This document shows, piece after piece, positions 23,232 through 35,197 of a DNA stretch of 64,000 bases (the stretch's first letter is position 1; each line of letters opens with the position of its first letter). The DNA is from Syncephalastrum monosporum B8922 (lineage: Eukaryota > Mucoromycota > Mucoromycetes > Mucorales > Syncephalastraceae). The stretch spans positions 62,001 through 126,000 of the forward strand of contig JNEN01001282.1 in assembly GCA_000697355.1 (NCBI GenBank), given 5' to 3'. A model generated the notes under the pieces. The model saw only the letters and a list, made by a program, of their open reading frames with translations. It did no database searches and was not told the origin of the DNA. A program made the position numbers and the translations under genes.

Positions 23232-24428
23232 CGTGGCTTTGTATATGGTATGGTATTATAGTAATACTGATATATTATGGTAAGGGATAGAAGGTGGAGT
23301 CAGGCTTCGGCAGCCAAGATTCTCAAAGTGGACAAAATTGGAAAGTCGTGTTCGCCGATTTCACTCTCCCTCCCCAAGTCACCAAAATGACAACGCCATG
23401 AATCGTCGGTTTTTTTTTACTATGCGTCTCTCTGACAGTTCAAAACGAATGGCCACACCATTTTTTTGGTCCTCACTTTGGCTTTCCCACCACCTTTTTC
23501 TCTGGTCACCCAGGAAGTTTACATATGCTCGTCTGACAACACAGTTAGCTGGCACCTTCAAGTAGTGTTAGCCGAATACTGCTTACTCCGTCACACAATT
23601 GCCTGTAAGTATCGGTGCGGAAGTGTCAATATAGCAATCCTTCATCTATGTGTATATATCAAGTATTTTGTGCGCATATGAGCGCATTGGGTGCCTTATT
23701 GGCAACTTGGACTCTAAGAGCACTGTGCCTGCTTTACCCACGTGCAGTATGTACTGTACAAGAGTATGGTACTGTATTCTTACTATTTCTGCATATATCT
23801 CCCCATATGTCTTCCATTTGCGAACGGTTTTTCTTATGCCTCGCATACACTTGCGTGTTAAATAGGTTCCATATCAGATGCTGTACGAAAGGAGATTTAC
23901 AGCTTCATGTACCCAAACAAGCGTTATGGTTCTGACCGTCTTCAAACGGGTAGGCCATGGCCTTGGTCAATAGGGCCGCACTGCCCTCGTATGGATGTCC
24001 CTGGGCCTGCCTACTGTATGATATAAGGGACCCCCAGAAAAGAGAATAGAAGCTTGAGGTGCAATTTGTTCTCTGTTCCTTCTTCAGACGCAATATACGT
24101 AGCTTGTGCAGAGTTCATAGCAGCTCTCAAAAATAACATAAACTGATAGATGTGCAAGTGAAGGCTTTTGTCTGACATTGTCTACGGGTACGTACCTCAC
24201 CCCAGAAATACTGAAGCTGCCGACGTCTCATGATGGCACTCTCTACGAAGGGGTACAGCATACCCCTATCCTCCTCGGATGCTGCATCTGAGAGTATGAC
24301 CGAGCGGTATGACTATACAGACGCTATCTGTTAAGGTTTAAAAATTTCCTTTTATAGCGAACAAAAGAGGTGGATCTATATATATGAGAGCCTTCTCGAC
24401 GACTTGCGTCTGTAGCTTTCTTATTATC
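23232..24428. other. 1.2-kb intergenic region between divergent genes
   Basis: The region holds the promoters of the SNARE gene and the SDR gene. Only short, unconserved ORFs occur, and I see no repeat or RNA gene. Confidence 0.55.
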
Positions 24429-25538
24429 ATGACCACCAATACATACCTGAACGACAAAGCGTTTATCGTCACGGGAGGGTACGGACAAGAACCCATGTAC
24501 TGCTTCCACCTGACCTTTCTGTTCTAGGGCAAGCGGTTTGGGCGAACAGGTGGCACGTACACTGGTTGGAAATGGCGCTCACGTGATTGTAAGCATCAGA
24601 GTAGTTAGAGGATAACACAACCATAGCTTCCAAACCAATTTCATTCATGTACATAGATCTTTGATATCAATGCAACGCGTGGCGAAGCCGTAGTTGACGA
24701 GCTAGGCGAGCGTGTATCGTTCCACAAGGTGGACGTTCGATGCGAGGTATTACCTTTTCCTGGCTTGTTAGGATGCAAGAAAATTAAACAAGATATAGCG
24801 CGCGGTTCAAGACGCGGTCGAAGCCGCCTGTAACGCATTCACGGTGCCCTTGGCAGGTGCGGTCCTTTGCTCGGGTGTCGTCTTCCCGCCCGGCAACGTG
24901 GCTGGGTATGGCCCTGATCAAGCCTTGACGAGTATTGCTCAGTTCAAGGCAGTGGTGGATATCAATCTCATTGGTACCTTCAACGTGGCCCAGCAGGTCG
25001 CTGCTCGCCTAATCCAAAACAAACCTTACAATGACGATGGTACCTATCAATATGTGACTTCCTGGTGTATATACGTTAGCTAACACGGTGCAAAAGGTGA
25101 GCGCGGTGTGATTATCACGACATCCTCCATGCTGGGCCTGGATGGCATGCTGACGGCGTACGCAACTTCGAAGGGTAAGTTACCATCCAAAACGATGCCT
25201 CCCTTACTAACTGCCGCTCAGCGGGCGTGGCTGGGTTGACCTTGCCGCTCGCACGGGAACTCTCGCCCTTTGGTGTGCGTGTCATGAGCGTAGCGCCTGG
25301 CCCCTTTGGTAGGTGATGGAGAAGAAGAGAAAGAGGCCGTCAATAACTTGTCTCCGTGATAGATACGCCCCTTATACAGAGTGATGGTTTGGCACAGAGC
25401 GCGCCTTCGTGCCTGTTTCCGAAGCGGTACGGCACGCCCGATGAGTTTGCGCGTCTCGTCGTGGAGATACTTGCCAATCCGATGCTGAACGGATCGGTAG
25501 TGCGCCTGGATGGTGGGCTGCGTGCGATATACCAGTAG
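24429..25538 (+). CDS. Short-chain dehydrogenase (HSD17B10 / 3-hydroxyacyl-CoA dehydrogenase type 2-like)
   Basis: A classical SDR oxidoreductase, 260 residues, encoded by seven exons: 24429-24478, 24528-24588, 24657-24746, 24799-25039, 25097-25174, 25222-25308 and 25363-25538. The Rossmann NAD(H) loop is [15 protein letters not shown] (TGxxxGxG), with Asp at the end of beta-2 (IFDINATRG) indicating NAD preference. The catalytic set is Asn in [13 protein letters not shown], Ser in [10 protein letters not shown], and Tyr/Lys in [14 protein letters not shown]. The PGPFDTPLIQ segment and C-terminal [10 protein letters not shown] resemble type-2 3-hydroxyacyl-CoA dehydrogenases, suggesting branched-chain amino-acid or fatty-acid breakdown. 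No clear mitochondrial presequence is seen. The SDR class is certain; the substrate is inferred. Confidence 0.85.
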
Positions 25539-25753
25539 ATCAAGTAGCGAGCGGCAGCTCTGATAAAGTTTCCCAAATTAAAGAATACAATATGTGTGAA
25601 CCTTATTATATTATATATATCCGAAAGTATGCAATTAGATTGACAAGGTATTGAAGAGCCGACAGCCTGCCTTGCCTCTCTTTCCTTGAGTTGGGAACTT
25701 TTTCTTTTCCTTTTCTACCTCCTTGAAGCTTTATATTCATCTTCTCTCGCTCG

Positions 25754-26830
25754 ATGGTGAATCCCTTTCTATGGCTACTGCTGCTATGCATAACGATGCT
25801 GGTGGGTAGCTTTGTCGCGGGCTGTATACCCCTTTCCACCAAACTGTCCGAGGCAAAGTTACGCTACCTGACAGCTCTTGGCGTCGGTCTCCTCATTGGC
25901 ACCGCCCTTGTTGTCATTATCCCAGAGGGCATCGAGACACTCTATTCGGCCACCAAAGAAGCCCATGAGCAGCAACACAGTGCGTCTCCGTCTCCACCGC
26001 CAGCGTCTCATTCAGCCTCGTATTCCACACCCGCCCTGGAACACGTCCAGTCCAGTCTCGACTCGGCGCTGGCCAAACGCCAAGCGGCAGAACACGACGA
26101 TCACTCGGATGGCCTCATTTCTGAACATGCTGCGATCGGGCTTGCCTTGATAATCGGGTTTGCGGTCATGTTCCTGGTCGATCAGGTCAGCTCGTTGCAT
26201 ATGCACTCGAGCCATAAGAACAGCGGGAACGGCGAGTATGAATACAATGAACTCCACACAGTGCCTCAGCCTACCAATGAGAACGACGAGCCAGTGCACC
26301 GGATACGATCGCCCACCGCACGCTCAATGACACCCACGATTGGCCTGATTGTCCACGCTGCTGCAGACGGCATTGCGCTGGGCGCGTCTGCATCCCATCC
26401 CAAGCTATCCATGGTCGTCTTTCTCGCCATCATGCTTCACAAGGCACCGTCTGCATTTGCCTTGACCACCGTCCTACTCGCTGAGGGCCTGTCGCGGATC
26501 AGCGTACGACGGCATCTGCTGATGTTTTCACTGTCAGCCCCATCGGGTGCGATTCTGACGTATCTGCTCCTTTTTGTCTTCTCGTCCTCCTCCACCACCG
26601 CCTCCGCAGCATCGTCCACCCATCTCGCGTACTGGACTGGCATCTTGCTCGTCTTTTCGGGCGGCACGTTTCTCTATGTCGCGATGCACGCCCTCCAGGA
26701 ACTCCAGCCCGCGTCCACCTCTCCCTCCTCGGCGCTGGCCCATCCAGAAAAAATGTCTCGCTCTCAAATCCTTACCATCCTCGCTGGCATGTTCTTGCCT
26801 GTTATTTTAAATATCGGTCACTCGCATTAG
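25754..26830 (+). CDS. ZIP-family metal transporter (ZIP9/SLC39A9-like)
   Basis: An intronless gene for a 358-residue multi-spanning zinc transporter. The first helix starts directly at the N-terminus (PFLWLLLLCITMLVGSFVAG). The second is LTALGVGLLIGTALVVIIPE. A long His/Ser-rich loop (about residues 78-125) precedes IGLALIIGFAVMFLVDQ, and an acidic loop precedes the signature pair of helices. The ZIP metal-binding motifs are GLIVHAAADGIALGAS (HxxxDG) and FLAIMLHKAPSAFALT (HKxPxA). The order and the PLSTKLSE start match the ZIP9 subfamily, which in animals sits in Golgi and plasma membrane. Direction of transport (into the cytosol) follows from family knowledge. Family assignment is secure. 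Confidence 0.9.
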   Translation: MVNPFLWLLLLCITMLVGSFVAGCIPLSTKLSEAKLRYLTALGVGLLIGTALVVIIPEGIETLYSATKEAHEQQHSASPSPPPASHSASYSTPALEHVQSSLDSALAKRQAAEHDDHSDGLISEHAAIGLALIIGFAVMFLVDQVSSLHMHSSHKNSGNGEYEYNELHTVPQPTNENDEPVHRIRSPTARSMTPTIGLIVHAAADGIALGASASHPKLSMVVFLAIMLHKAPSAFALTTVLLAEGLSRISVRRHLLMFSLSAPSGAILTYLLLFVFSSSSTTASAASSTHLAYWTGILLVFSGGTFLYVAMHALQELQPASTSPSSALAHPEKMSRSQILTILAGMFLPVILNIGHSH

Positions 26831-27223
26831 TCCCTCTTTCTATTTACTCTCTTCATCTCTTCTCAATACCTCTCGCTCTCTTTCTATCTATCTTTTTTTT
26901 TTTTTGCCGCTCCTCTTGTCCTTTCCAGCCATCGTACTTGTTTCATTCTTCTTGTATAAAACTCTCTCCTAGAGAACTGAACAATTTCTTAATGTAAAAT
27001 GCTTTTGATCCCTATATAGAGTTGTATGCTTTTTAGAGCAGCATAGAGTCTTGGCCTTGATAAAAGGTGTGGTGTGGACTCATTGACTTAGCAAGTTACT
27101 TTGCAGCTTGTAGGCACCTAGTAGAAAGGAGAACAAAAATTCGTCTTTTTTTTTTTCTCTCGTCCTGACCCCCAAATTGGGAGACCGAAATCCTCTTGCT
27201 CTTTTTCTTTCTGTCAATTCGAC
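26831..27223. promoter_or_regulatory. Intergenic, ZIP 3' flank and TAF5 promoter
   Basis: The region is T-rich, with several pyrimidine runs and a CT-rich leader before the TAF5 start. No gene is seen. Confidence 0.5.
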
Positions 27224-30158
27224 ATGAGTTCACCTGCACCACAGACGCCTGCCACGCCGGGCTCTTCGACGTCTACCCCACAGCAGCCAGGGGGAGCACA
27301 ACAGCAGAGCGCTGATACCAACACCCCGCCTCACCCTCCCGCCGGTCCCTCCGATGCCCAGCGGACAGCTTCTTTGTCGGCTATGCCATCCACACAGGAC
27401 ATTGACAAAATCGTGGCCTCTTATCTCCAAAAGAAAGGCTACAGGGCCACGGAGGCCATGTTCCAACGTGAATTAGGTGGCAATGTTGTGTCCTTGGACG
27501 ACCTTTCCAAGGATCTGCCCGCCAATCGCGCCATGCCTTCCCACATTTTACGCTACAAAGACGGCCAAGAGGGCGAGCCCGACGCTTACGATGTCAGCTA
27601 CCGTAATTTGAGAGAGTGGATTGAGAATTCCTTGGACTGGTACAAGGTAATGATTACAAGGACAGGACGCGTCTATTGCAATCACTGCTGCGACTACTTC
27701 TATTGTCACTGCCATCGTTACTATCTCTTCGCTGACACGTTCTTTTAGCCTGAACTGCGATCAGTGCTTTTCCCGATATTCGTCCACGCGTATCTGGATC
27801 TGGTCGTCAAAAGCCTGCCTGAACAAGGTAAAGTCAATAGCTGGACGCGGACGCGTTTCATGGGACTAAAAGTCTATTCTTTTTAGCCAAACATTTCATG
27901 GAGACATACAAACGAGATCACATTGAGCTGCACATGCTGGATATTAACCGCCTCGAGACTGTCACTGCGCCCGAACATGTGCGCGAAAACGAGCTGGCTC
28001 AGATGTATCGTGGCAACAAATACAACCTGAGGATGTCTAGCGTGCCCTTTGAGCTATTTCTGAACTACCTCCAAGACAACAAATACATGCTCCTTCTGCG
28101 GATTGTCAATCAGTACCTCAACATTCAAGGTGAGTCAAGTATCTTCAAGAGTGCGGCTCTGTCTCACTCTTCTGGTAGTCATCCACAGCAAGCTGTTGAA
28201 ATCTGCAGGCGGAATGGATATGGACGATTACGTGGTCGGCATCACCGGCCACGAAGGTCAGCAGATCGAGTCCTTCAATGAACAGGAGCTCCAGCTCGGA
28301 CAGCCCCATCCGGATCCCAACTTCCGCGAAGAGGTCGAACAAGCCTTGAAAGATCAGCAGCAGGACATCAAAGAAGAGGGTGACCATGTAAGCCAATGAA
28401 TGCTGATAGACGATAGAGCTCAATCGCATACTCATCATTGTTATCTATGTGTAGCCTATGAATGGCGATGCAGGTTCGCTCTTGGATGCGTATAAAAAAG
28501 TTAAGCTTGAGGCCACAGCGGATGGCCCTGCTTTTGGCGATGTCCCTTTCCCACCTTAGTAAGTCAGCAAGTTAGTAAGTCAGCAAGGTTAACTGTAATC
28601 TCATTGACACCACGTGCAGTCGCGGGACGGATATCCAGGCCGAGATCGATTCACTGAAAGACATCCGGAAGCGCGTCTCTTTGGGAAGCACAGCTCTTCC
28701 GAGCGTGTGTTGCTATACTTTTCATAACACACATGATACGTATGTATCTCTCTATCCCGTTCTCTCTTTCGATGACAGTCTGCGTGTCTGTGCTCATCCC
28801 GGTCTCTTTACATTCTTAGTCTGAACTGCCTTGACATCACTGAGGATGCCAGTCTGGTAGCAGGCGGTTTCTCCGAGTCGTTCATCAAGATATGGAGCCT
28901 CAAAGGCGAAAAACTACGAAGTTTGCGAAATACCATCAACCCTGCGCATGTCAATGACAGTAAGTACATAGGTTGCAGATAGATATGGACTCGAAGATTT
29001 AAACACACGCGTATAGGCGCCGACCTGAACCGGCAAAAGGAACGCCACGGCTCCGAGTACAAACGCTTGATAGGTCACGCCGGGCCCGTCTATGGCGTGA
29101 GTTTCAGTCAAGACAAAAAGTACCTGATTTCATGCTCGGAAGACAAGACAGGTATGTTTTAATATTTAGAAGAGGCTCAGAACACTGATCATTTCTCTAG
29201 CACGTCTGTGGAGCACGCAAACGTACTCTAACCTGGTGTGTTACAAGGGCCACAACTACCCGATCTGGGATGTCGATTTTGGGCCATATGGTTTCTACTT
29301 TGCCACCGCATCGCATGACAGGACAGCCCGACTCTGGAGCTGTGACCACATCCACCCCTTGCGCATCTTTGCTGGTCATCTTTCGGATGTGGATGTAAGC
29401 GGCGGAAGGAAATGAAGGATGTGTACAGTCGTGCTAATGTGCTTGGGTATACAGACCGTGAAATTCCATCCCAACTCAAAGTATCTGGTGACGGGCTCGA
29501 GTGACCGGACATGCCGGTTATGGGATGTTCAGCGAGGTTCCTGCGTGCGTGTGTTCACTGGCCACTTGGGATCGGTCAAGGCCGTGGCGGTTTCGCCCAA
29601 TGGTCGTCTCATGGCATCCGCCGGTAAGCATGATGAAGATACCATCCTTTGCAAAGCTCACACAACGATTATGATAGGCGAGGATAAATCGATTATTCTG
29701 TGGGATCTGGGCTCCGGTCGACGACTGAAGCGTATGACAGGTCATACAGGTTTTATCTATTCGGTTGATTTCAGCGCAGACGGCAATGTCCTGGTGTCGG
29801 GCGGTGCAGACGGTACCGTGCGCGTCTGGGATGTGAATAAGGATACCCCGTCAGCCATGCAGACGTTTGAAGACGATGGAAACGCAGAAGGCGAGACAAA
29901 GCGGATACGGCTGGAAACAAAGGACCGGAAAGACTCGAAAGAGAAGCTCAAAATTGAAGAGAAACGGAAAAAGGGTATTTTTGAAAGGTAAATGATATAC
30001 GGCGACGACGTAGGGTGCACGTACTCAAAGTGACTTATAGCAACGACCAATTGACGGTCTTCCCTACCAAACATACGCCCATCTACAATGTACGATTCAC
30101 TAAACGCAACCTGTGTCTGGTTGGAGGTGCATACAGCCCGCCCGATTCATCGGCTTAG
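27224..30158 (+). CDS. TAF5: TFIID/SAGA subunit TAF5 (WD40)
   Basis: A scaffold subunit shared by TFIID and SAGA, 747 residues. There are twelve exons: 27224-27646, 27749-27827, 27887-28129, 28179-28387, 28455-28558, 28620-28739, 28820-28959, 29017-29151, 29201-29394, 29455-29623, 29678-29987 and 30041-30158. After a Pro/Gln-rich start comes a LisH motif ([20 protein letters not shown]). The TAF5 NTD2 domain follows ([15 protein letters not shown] through [16 protein letters not shown]). The C-terminal half is a WD40 propeller with blades ending in [30 protein letters not shown] and VRVWDV. A charged Lys/Glu insert (about residues 650-700) sits before the closing blade, larger than in most relatives. 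Joined frames are continuous. Identification is secure. Confidence 0.95.
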
Positions 30159-30580
30159 CATGTACAGGCGCTAATTAATTAAAAAGAAAAACAAAACAAA
30201 ACAAACATTGGAAACATACGGAACAGCGTGTTAATGCAACAGTCCATTGAAGAGCCGGGTGCGATACTGTCTGTTATATCAAAGAAGGCTTTTTACATTT
30301 ATTTTTGGTGCGAGAGAATGTGGGGTGAGAGCAGTCAAAAAGGGAAGAGATCGATATATAAGTGTTCTTTTGGGATGGGTGACGCGTTGGTTGAAAGCAG
30401 GTGGATGCAAAGTAGATGACGGTATAGCTAAAAGTAAACGCACGGGTCAGAAGGACACACTTGATACCACTTGGAAGCAAACAGCAGTGCAAACGGTAGA
30501 GAGAGAGGGAGAGGCAGTGGGAGTGGGTGTGTGTGTGCGCGTGCAAATGGAGCATGAGGTACGCCAGGTGGCGTGCCGTT
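30159..30580. other. Intergenic, convergent 3' ends of TAF5 and the NIC96-like gene
   Basis: A-rich DNA is followed by a GT/GTGTGC-rich stretch near 30520-30545. I looked here for a continuation of the NIC96-like reading frame and found none. Confidence 0.6.
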
Positions 30581-31314
30581 TTATGCTATAGGACGAGGCA
30601 TGTCGATCTTCGCGAAGGAGAGTTTCATTGCGCTCAAGTCGAGAGGTTCGTCGTCTTCGAGGGGTGGGTTGGGCGACACGCGTTCCCGCAGACCTTTCCA
30701 CGCTGCGCGCACCTCGTCGTCAAAACCGTTATCAGTATCGTTAAGAATCTGAGAAAGATACAGCATGAGCGTCTGCCACATCACATCAGTATCAGTCGAT
30801 GTACCTCTTGCTTGCAATCATCCACGATTTCAACCATGGTACGAATTCGTTCTCCAGTAAGATACGTCTATGCAGCGACGATTGATTAGTTTCGTATATC
30901 AAGATAGATATCCACACACACAGGTACGTACATCGACGTCTGTGTCGTGAATCGGCTGAGGCTGTTTGAGCGTCGCGCCGAGATGAATGGTGCCAACGTC
31001 GCGCATCATGGTTTGGGTGTTGACCTGGCCCTGGGACAGAAAATAATGTCTGTTCGCTTTTAGTCAAAGGAGACGCATAAAGAAAAAAAAGCAGTTGGTA
31101 GTTACGCTCGAATGTCGTTAGTGTTGAGTTCTTGGCCTTGGGCTGATTTGGAGGTCAAGTTGTGTGTTTGTGCGTCAATCTGATCCAGACCGAGTTCGAT
31201 CGTAGGCAGCTCATGCTGGTGAATCCGGTTTGTCAGAAGGCGAGACTTCTCCAGGATCTGTGCGAGAGACGCCTCCTGGTTGTCTGTCGTCGACGGCTTC
31301 GATGGTTGTGCCAT
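30581..31314 (-). CDS. Stand-alone N-terminal domain of NIC96/NUP93 nucleoporin
   Basis: The protein resembles only the first ~180 residues of the linker nucleoporin NIC96/NUP93, which is normally over 800 residues. Exons are 31106-31314, 30932-31049, 30805-30867 and 30581-30748, giving 185 residues. Matches are LAQILEKSRLLTNRIHQHEL, IELGLDQIDAQTHNLTSKS, AHYFLSQGQVNTQTMMRDVG and PIHDTDVDTYL. In the full-length family this region recruits the NSP1 channel trimer and is followed by an alpha-solenoid. Here the frame ends at MPRPIA-stop and the next gene downstream is TAF5. The last intron could be 56 nt (30749-30804) or 32 nt (30773-30804); both keep frame. It may be a truncated paralogue, a specialised short form or a decaying copy. 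Confidence 0.7.
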
Positions 31315-32220
31315 TCTATATAGGGATACGGTAAAGAGAAAGATACAATTCTACTCCAGGCGCGTGAGCGGGAAAACAACAAAAAACACGACTCCAACAG
31401 TCAAGAAAGACCGACCACATTTCTTCACAGACTGGTTTCCTGATTTACCTTCCCTAAGAATGTTGCGAGAAATAGGGTCCTCTCCCGCTCTCCGTCTTCT
31501 CACCTTTTACTTTCCATGTTTAAAATGAATATGTTGTATGATATTCTATCTGTAACGAGTACTGCACTGGGGACTTGTATCCGGTCTGTGTCTTCTCAGT
31601 TCAGATCTAACCCTGCCGATATCATGCACATTTGTTTGTGCGTAGCTGATTGCCTTTGATTCCTCGATGTTACATGCGGTAGATAAACATTTTATGTACA
31701 TATGCTTGCTTGTTATTGATTTCGGACACAAGTCAATGTGGGAGGCTGTTTGTGTCACCCAGTCTTCCGCGGAACAACAGGAAGAAGAGATGCATTGCTA
31801 TTCTTATCTTCCGCGTCCTTGTCTGTCATGTACGGATAGAAAGAGAAGGGCGTCACCACCTTCGTTTGACTATTATACTGTGTACTCCTTATACAGCTTG
31901 CCTGATTGATGAAGCACGTTGCTGCTTTAAATCATCTAACGGCATATGAAGAGCGTACATAAATGTGTCCTTGAAGAGGGGAGAGGGGATAAACAATGCA
32001 CAGAGGGTTACCTTGTCCAGATACGCCACGCATGGCCGCAAGGGTCGTAATAACTCCCATTCACCCCGACCCCTTTTTTCTATTTTGAACACTATATACA
32101 AGCAAATTGCAGCATGCGCCGGATTATATACAAGAGACATCAAAAAAATTACTTTCAATACACTCTCTTTTTTCGTATTTTTTTTTCTTTTTTCTCATTT
32201 CATCCTTGACTAGTCCTATA
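31315..32220. promoter_or_regulatory. 0.9-kb divergent promoter region, NIC96-like and GNA1
   Basis: Both flanking genes start here and run outward. The last 80 bp before GNA1 are T-rich. Only short ORFs occur and I recognise no gene. Confidence 0.5.
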
Positions 32221-32948
32221 ATGACACTCTCGCCTTTCTTGACGCCACGGGATGATATTCATTTGTTTTCGCCCGCACTGATCTCCACCTTGCTATGCAA
32301 TAAGCTGCCCGAAGGTTATATACTTCGTCCACTGCGCAAGGACGACTTCGCCAAGGGTGATTGAAGATAGAATATTACAGAGAGACGCTTCTAACCACAT
32401 TCTCGATCGACATTGTTTAGGGTTCATGGACGTACTGGCTCAACTGTCGGCGACAGGCAATCCTACACTGGAGGATTTTGAAGAGCGCTTTGATGTGATG
32501 AAACGGACAGGCAACTATTTTCTGGTGTGCATTGAGGCAGAAGATCGGATCGTCGCTTGTGCTACGCTTATCCTTGAGCACAAATTTCTGCATGGCTGTG
32601 GCCAGGTCAGACATAGCCAAGAGATGCCTCATTAGAACTCACACTTTGCGTGGCCTTTTACTTCTTTTCTATGGATACAGGCAGGCCACATAGAGGACGT
32701 TGTTGTCGATAGTTCACAAAGAGGCAAAAAACTCGGCGTCCGGTAAGTTGAACAGCAGTGCTACGTGACATCACACTCAAGGGCTGTATAGATTGATTGA
32801 GCAACTACAATTCATGGCCGAACAACTTCAGTGCTATAAGGTGATCCTCAACTGCACGGAGAAGAACGTGCCCTTTTACGAGAAATGCCAATTGACACGG
32901 GCTCAAGTGCAAATGACACATTACTTCCACCCCAGTGACAGCCATTAG
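32221..32948 (+). CDS. GNA1: Glucosamine-6-phosphate N-acetyltransferase
   Basis: A GNAT-fold enzyme that acetylates glucosamine-6-phosphate with acetyl-CoA, a step to UDP-GlcNAc needed for chitin, glycans and GPI anchors. Exons are 32221-32356, 32421-32605, 32681-32742 and 32792-32948, giving 179 residues. The start MTLSPFLTPRDDIHLFSPAL precedes LPEGYILRPLRKDDFAKGF. The core has ACATLILEHKFLHGCGQAGH, the acetyl-CoA binding strand and loop IEDVVVDSSQRGKKLGVRLI, and the C-terminal CYKVILNCTEKNVPFYEKC. Length matches fungal GNA1. Intron 2 uses a weaker GTCAGA donor. The intron joins rebuild the family sequence exactly in phase. Identification is secure. Confidence 0.95.
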
Positions 32949-33664
32949 ATAGAAAGCGGAAAGAGGATTCTTCCAAAGTTATTATGTTTCATTTTTTGTA
33001 AGCATCTTTGGGAAAGTATAAAGAGGACGGACGTTACGAGAACGAAGGTTGAGCTCAGCTGGTGCACTATTTGTATGCTACACCTTTTGGCTACCTTTTA
33101 AATGAATCAGCACTAGATTTATAGCAGAAAGTACTGTTTGTTTTATATATTCGCGAGATGCAAGCAGGTGTATGAGCCAGTGTATCTGTTAGTTGCAATC
33201 ACTATACTGTTGATCAGCTTATGCTATTTCAGCGTTTTGCAATCTAATTTTGTACCTAACACGAGCAATGAATGCGTGCTTAGTCTGTTATGTATGCAGT
33301 ATGTGTGCAATCACTGATTGAGTTCAGCTGTACAAGTGCAATGCTCTAGGACTTGATTGCTCTTCATTATATTGTCACGGTAGCGCAAAACAGTTTATCA
33401 TAGTCAATGCCTTGTTCTTACTTTGCATACGATGATATGAGTATGATCCGAGTACTTCTTTCTTAGCTGGTGCTTTACAGTGCCCCTGAGCTACCATGCA
33501 CTAAGATAGGAGAACGTGAAGACAAAAGCTTATGTAAAGCAAAGTTGAGATGACCCTGTCATCCGTTTCTGGGAGCAAAAGGCGGGGAAAATCTGTCGGG
33601 CAAAACTTCTCCCACCATCCATCTTATCTCGCGTTTTATATTTTATTAACTCACACTGTTTGCC
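32949..33664. other. 0.7-kb intergenic region
   Basis: This is the GNA1 3' flank and the upstream region of the NMT1/THI5-fold gene. It is AT-rich and I see no gene or repeat. Confidence 0.55.
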
Positions 33665-34791
33665 ATGGCAACCGACCCCATTCGCATAGGCTACGGTAAA
33701 GAAAAAGCACCTGCAGAAGTCTCAGCATGGCTTATCTCGTCATATCTCGTATGCAGTGCCCGAGCATTTCTCGACTCCACTTTACATTGCACGCGATTCT
33801 GGTTACTTTGCTGAGAACAACGTCAATGTCGAGCTCGTCTGCTGTCCAGGTATGTATTTTCAGCCTTACACCACTGCACATACTCATTGCCCTTGCTCTT
33901 TTAGGCGGTACGGGCGAGGTAAATATCAGAGCACACCACGCCGACCGACTTGGAGGTATTGACTCTCTGCTCGTTACAGATGACCCAAATGTTGCACGAT
34001 CGCAAGCTGGATCTGGCTATTGCTTTGACAGAAGGCTTGGTTGCTGGTATTAGTAAGGGCCAAGACTGGTACAAAATTGTTGGCACCTATGTCGAAGCTC
34101 CTCTGTGTGAGTAAACCGTGAAGTAATCGAAGGTGCACAGCCTGCTAATCATAGGTCGATGTTATCGTATACAGGCTGGGCCATCTCGACTGGCAAGGAC
34201 TCGAGGCACGGCTCGATTGATACACTGGATAAGGCGACGGTGGCTATCTCCCGCTTTGGCTCTGGCTCTCACATTATGGCATATGTCCTTGCCGACCAAC
34301 AAGGCTGGTTAGCTCAAAGCAAGGATCCTTTCCAGTTCCAAGCCTTGAGCAACTTTCAAGCCATGCGCGATGCTGTCAATAGCTCTGCCTGCGACTTTTT
34401 CATGTGGGAGACTTTCACGACCAAACCCTACCATGATTCTGGTGAGGTCAAGCGCATCGGTCAAATCACGCCTCCGTGGCCTGCTTTTTTGTTTGCCGCT
34501 CACGTCGATGTCGATATGACTGCCGTGCAGCGTATTCTGAAAGCTGTTCAGTTAGCCAGTACTATTTTTATGGCTCAGAAAGACGGGGCTTCGATCAAGC
34601 GTGTCATTGATATATTAGGTTATGATGAAGCCGATGTTCGAAACTGGTTCAAGACTGTGCGCTACGCCCAGGACATGACGCAAGTCTCCCGCAGAGCCCT
34701 GGAGGTTACTGGTTCTACTCTTGTCAAGGCTGGTGTCTTATCCGAGATGCCCAATCCAGAAAACCTCTGCGTGGCATCCTTATCCCAATAA
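33665..34791 (+). CDS. NMT1/THI5-fold (periplasmic-binding-protein type II) protein, Ca3427-like
   Basis: A 293-residue soluble protein of the SsuA/THI5-like superfamily. Exons are 33665-33695, 33757-33849, 33905-33918 (14 nt), 33980-34106 and 34175-34791. It opens with IRIGYVPEHFSTPLYIARDS, continues with NVNVELVCCPGGTGEMTQML and LDLAIALTEGLVAGISKG, and then YKIVGTYVEAPLCWAISTGK. These match the fungal group represented by Candida albicans Ca3427 rather than true HMP-P synthases: the Cys-rich iron motif of THI5 is absent (only CCPG is seen). There is no signal peptide, so a cytosolic ligand-binding or pyrimidine-related role is possible. Function is unknown; the fold assignment is good. Confidence 0.82.
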
Positions 34792-35197
34792 ACTGATATC
34801 GTTCTCTACATATATCATTATACACGTCGTCCCGTCAATGACATACAGGGTACATGTACTCGTGTACCTACATACTGTATACGCTATGTATATCTGCATA
34901 CACATAAAGGAAAGCCTTGCAACATGACTTTCGCTTCATGCTCCTATCGGCGACTGGAGAGCGAAAGCCCAAGCAAAGGGGCTGGGGCCTTGGCCACGCT
35001 CCAAATGCACCAGTGTGCACGAAAGTAAGTCGTCGTGTCAAGAATGCATGATCTTCAACATCACTAACCTTCTTCCGATGTATACTTAGCTTGCTGTCTT
35101 CTTTTCCGCCTCTTCCTCCCCTCTGCTTGCTCCCCTCCCATTAGGGAACTTTTTCTTGTTTTTTCCTCTGCCCGTAAAAGAACATATTCATTTCTAC

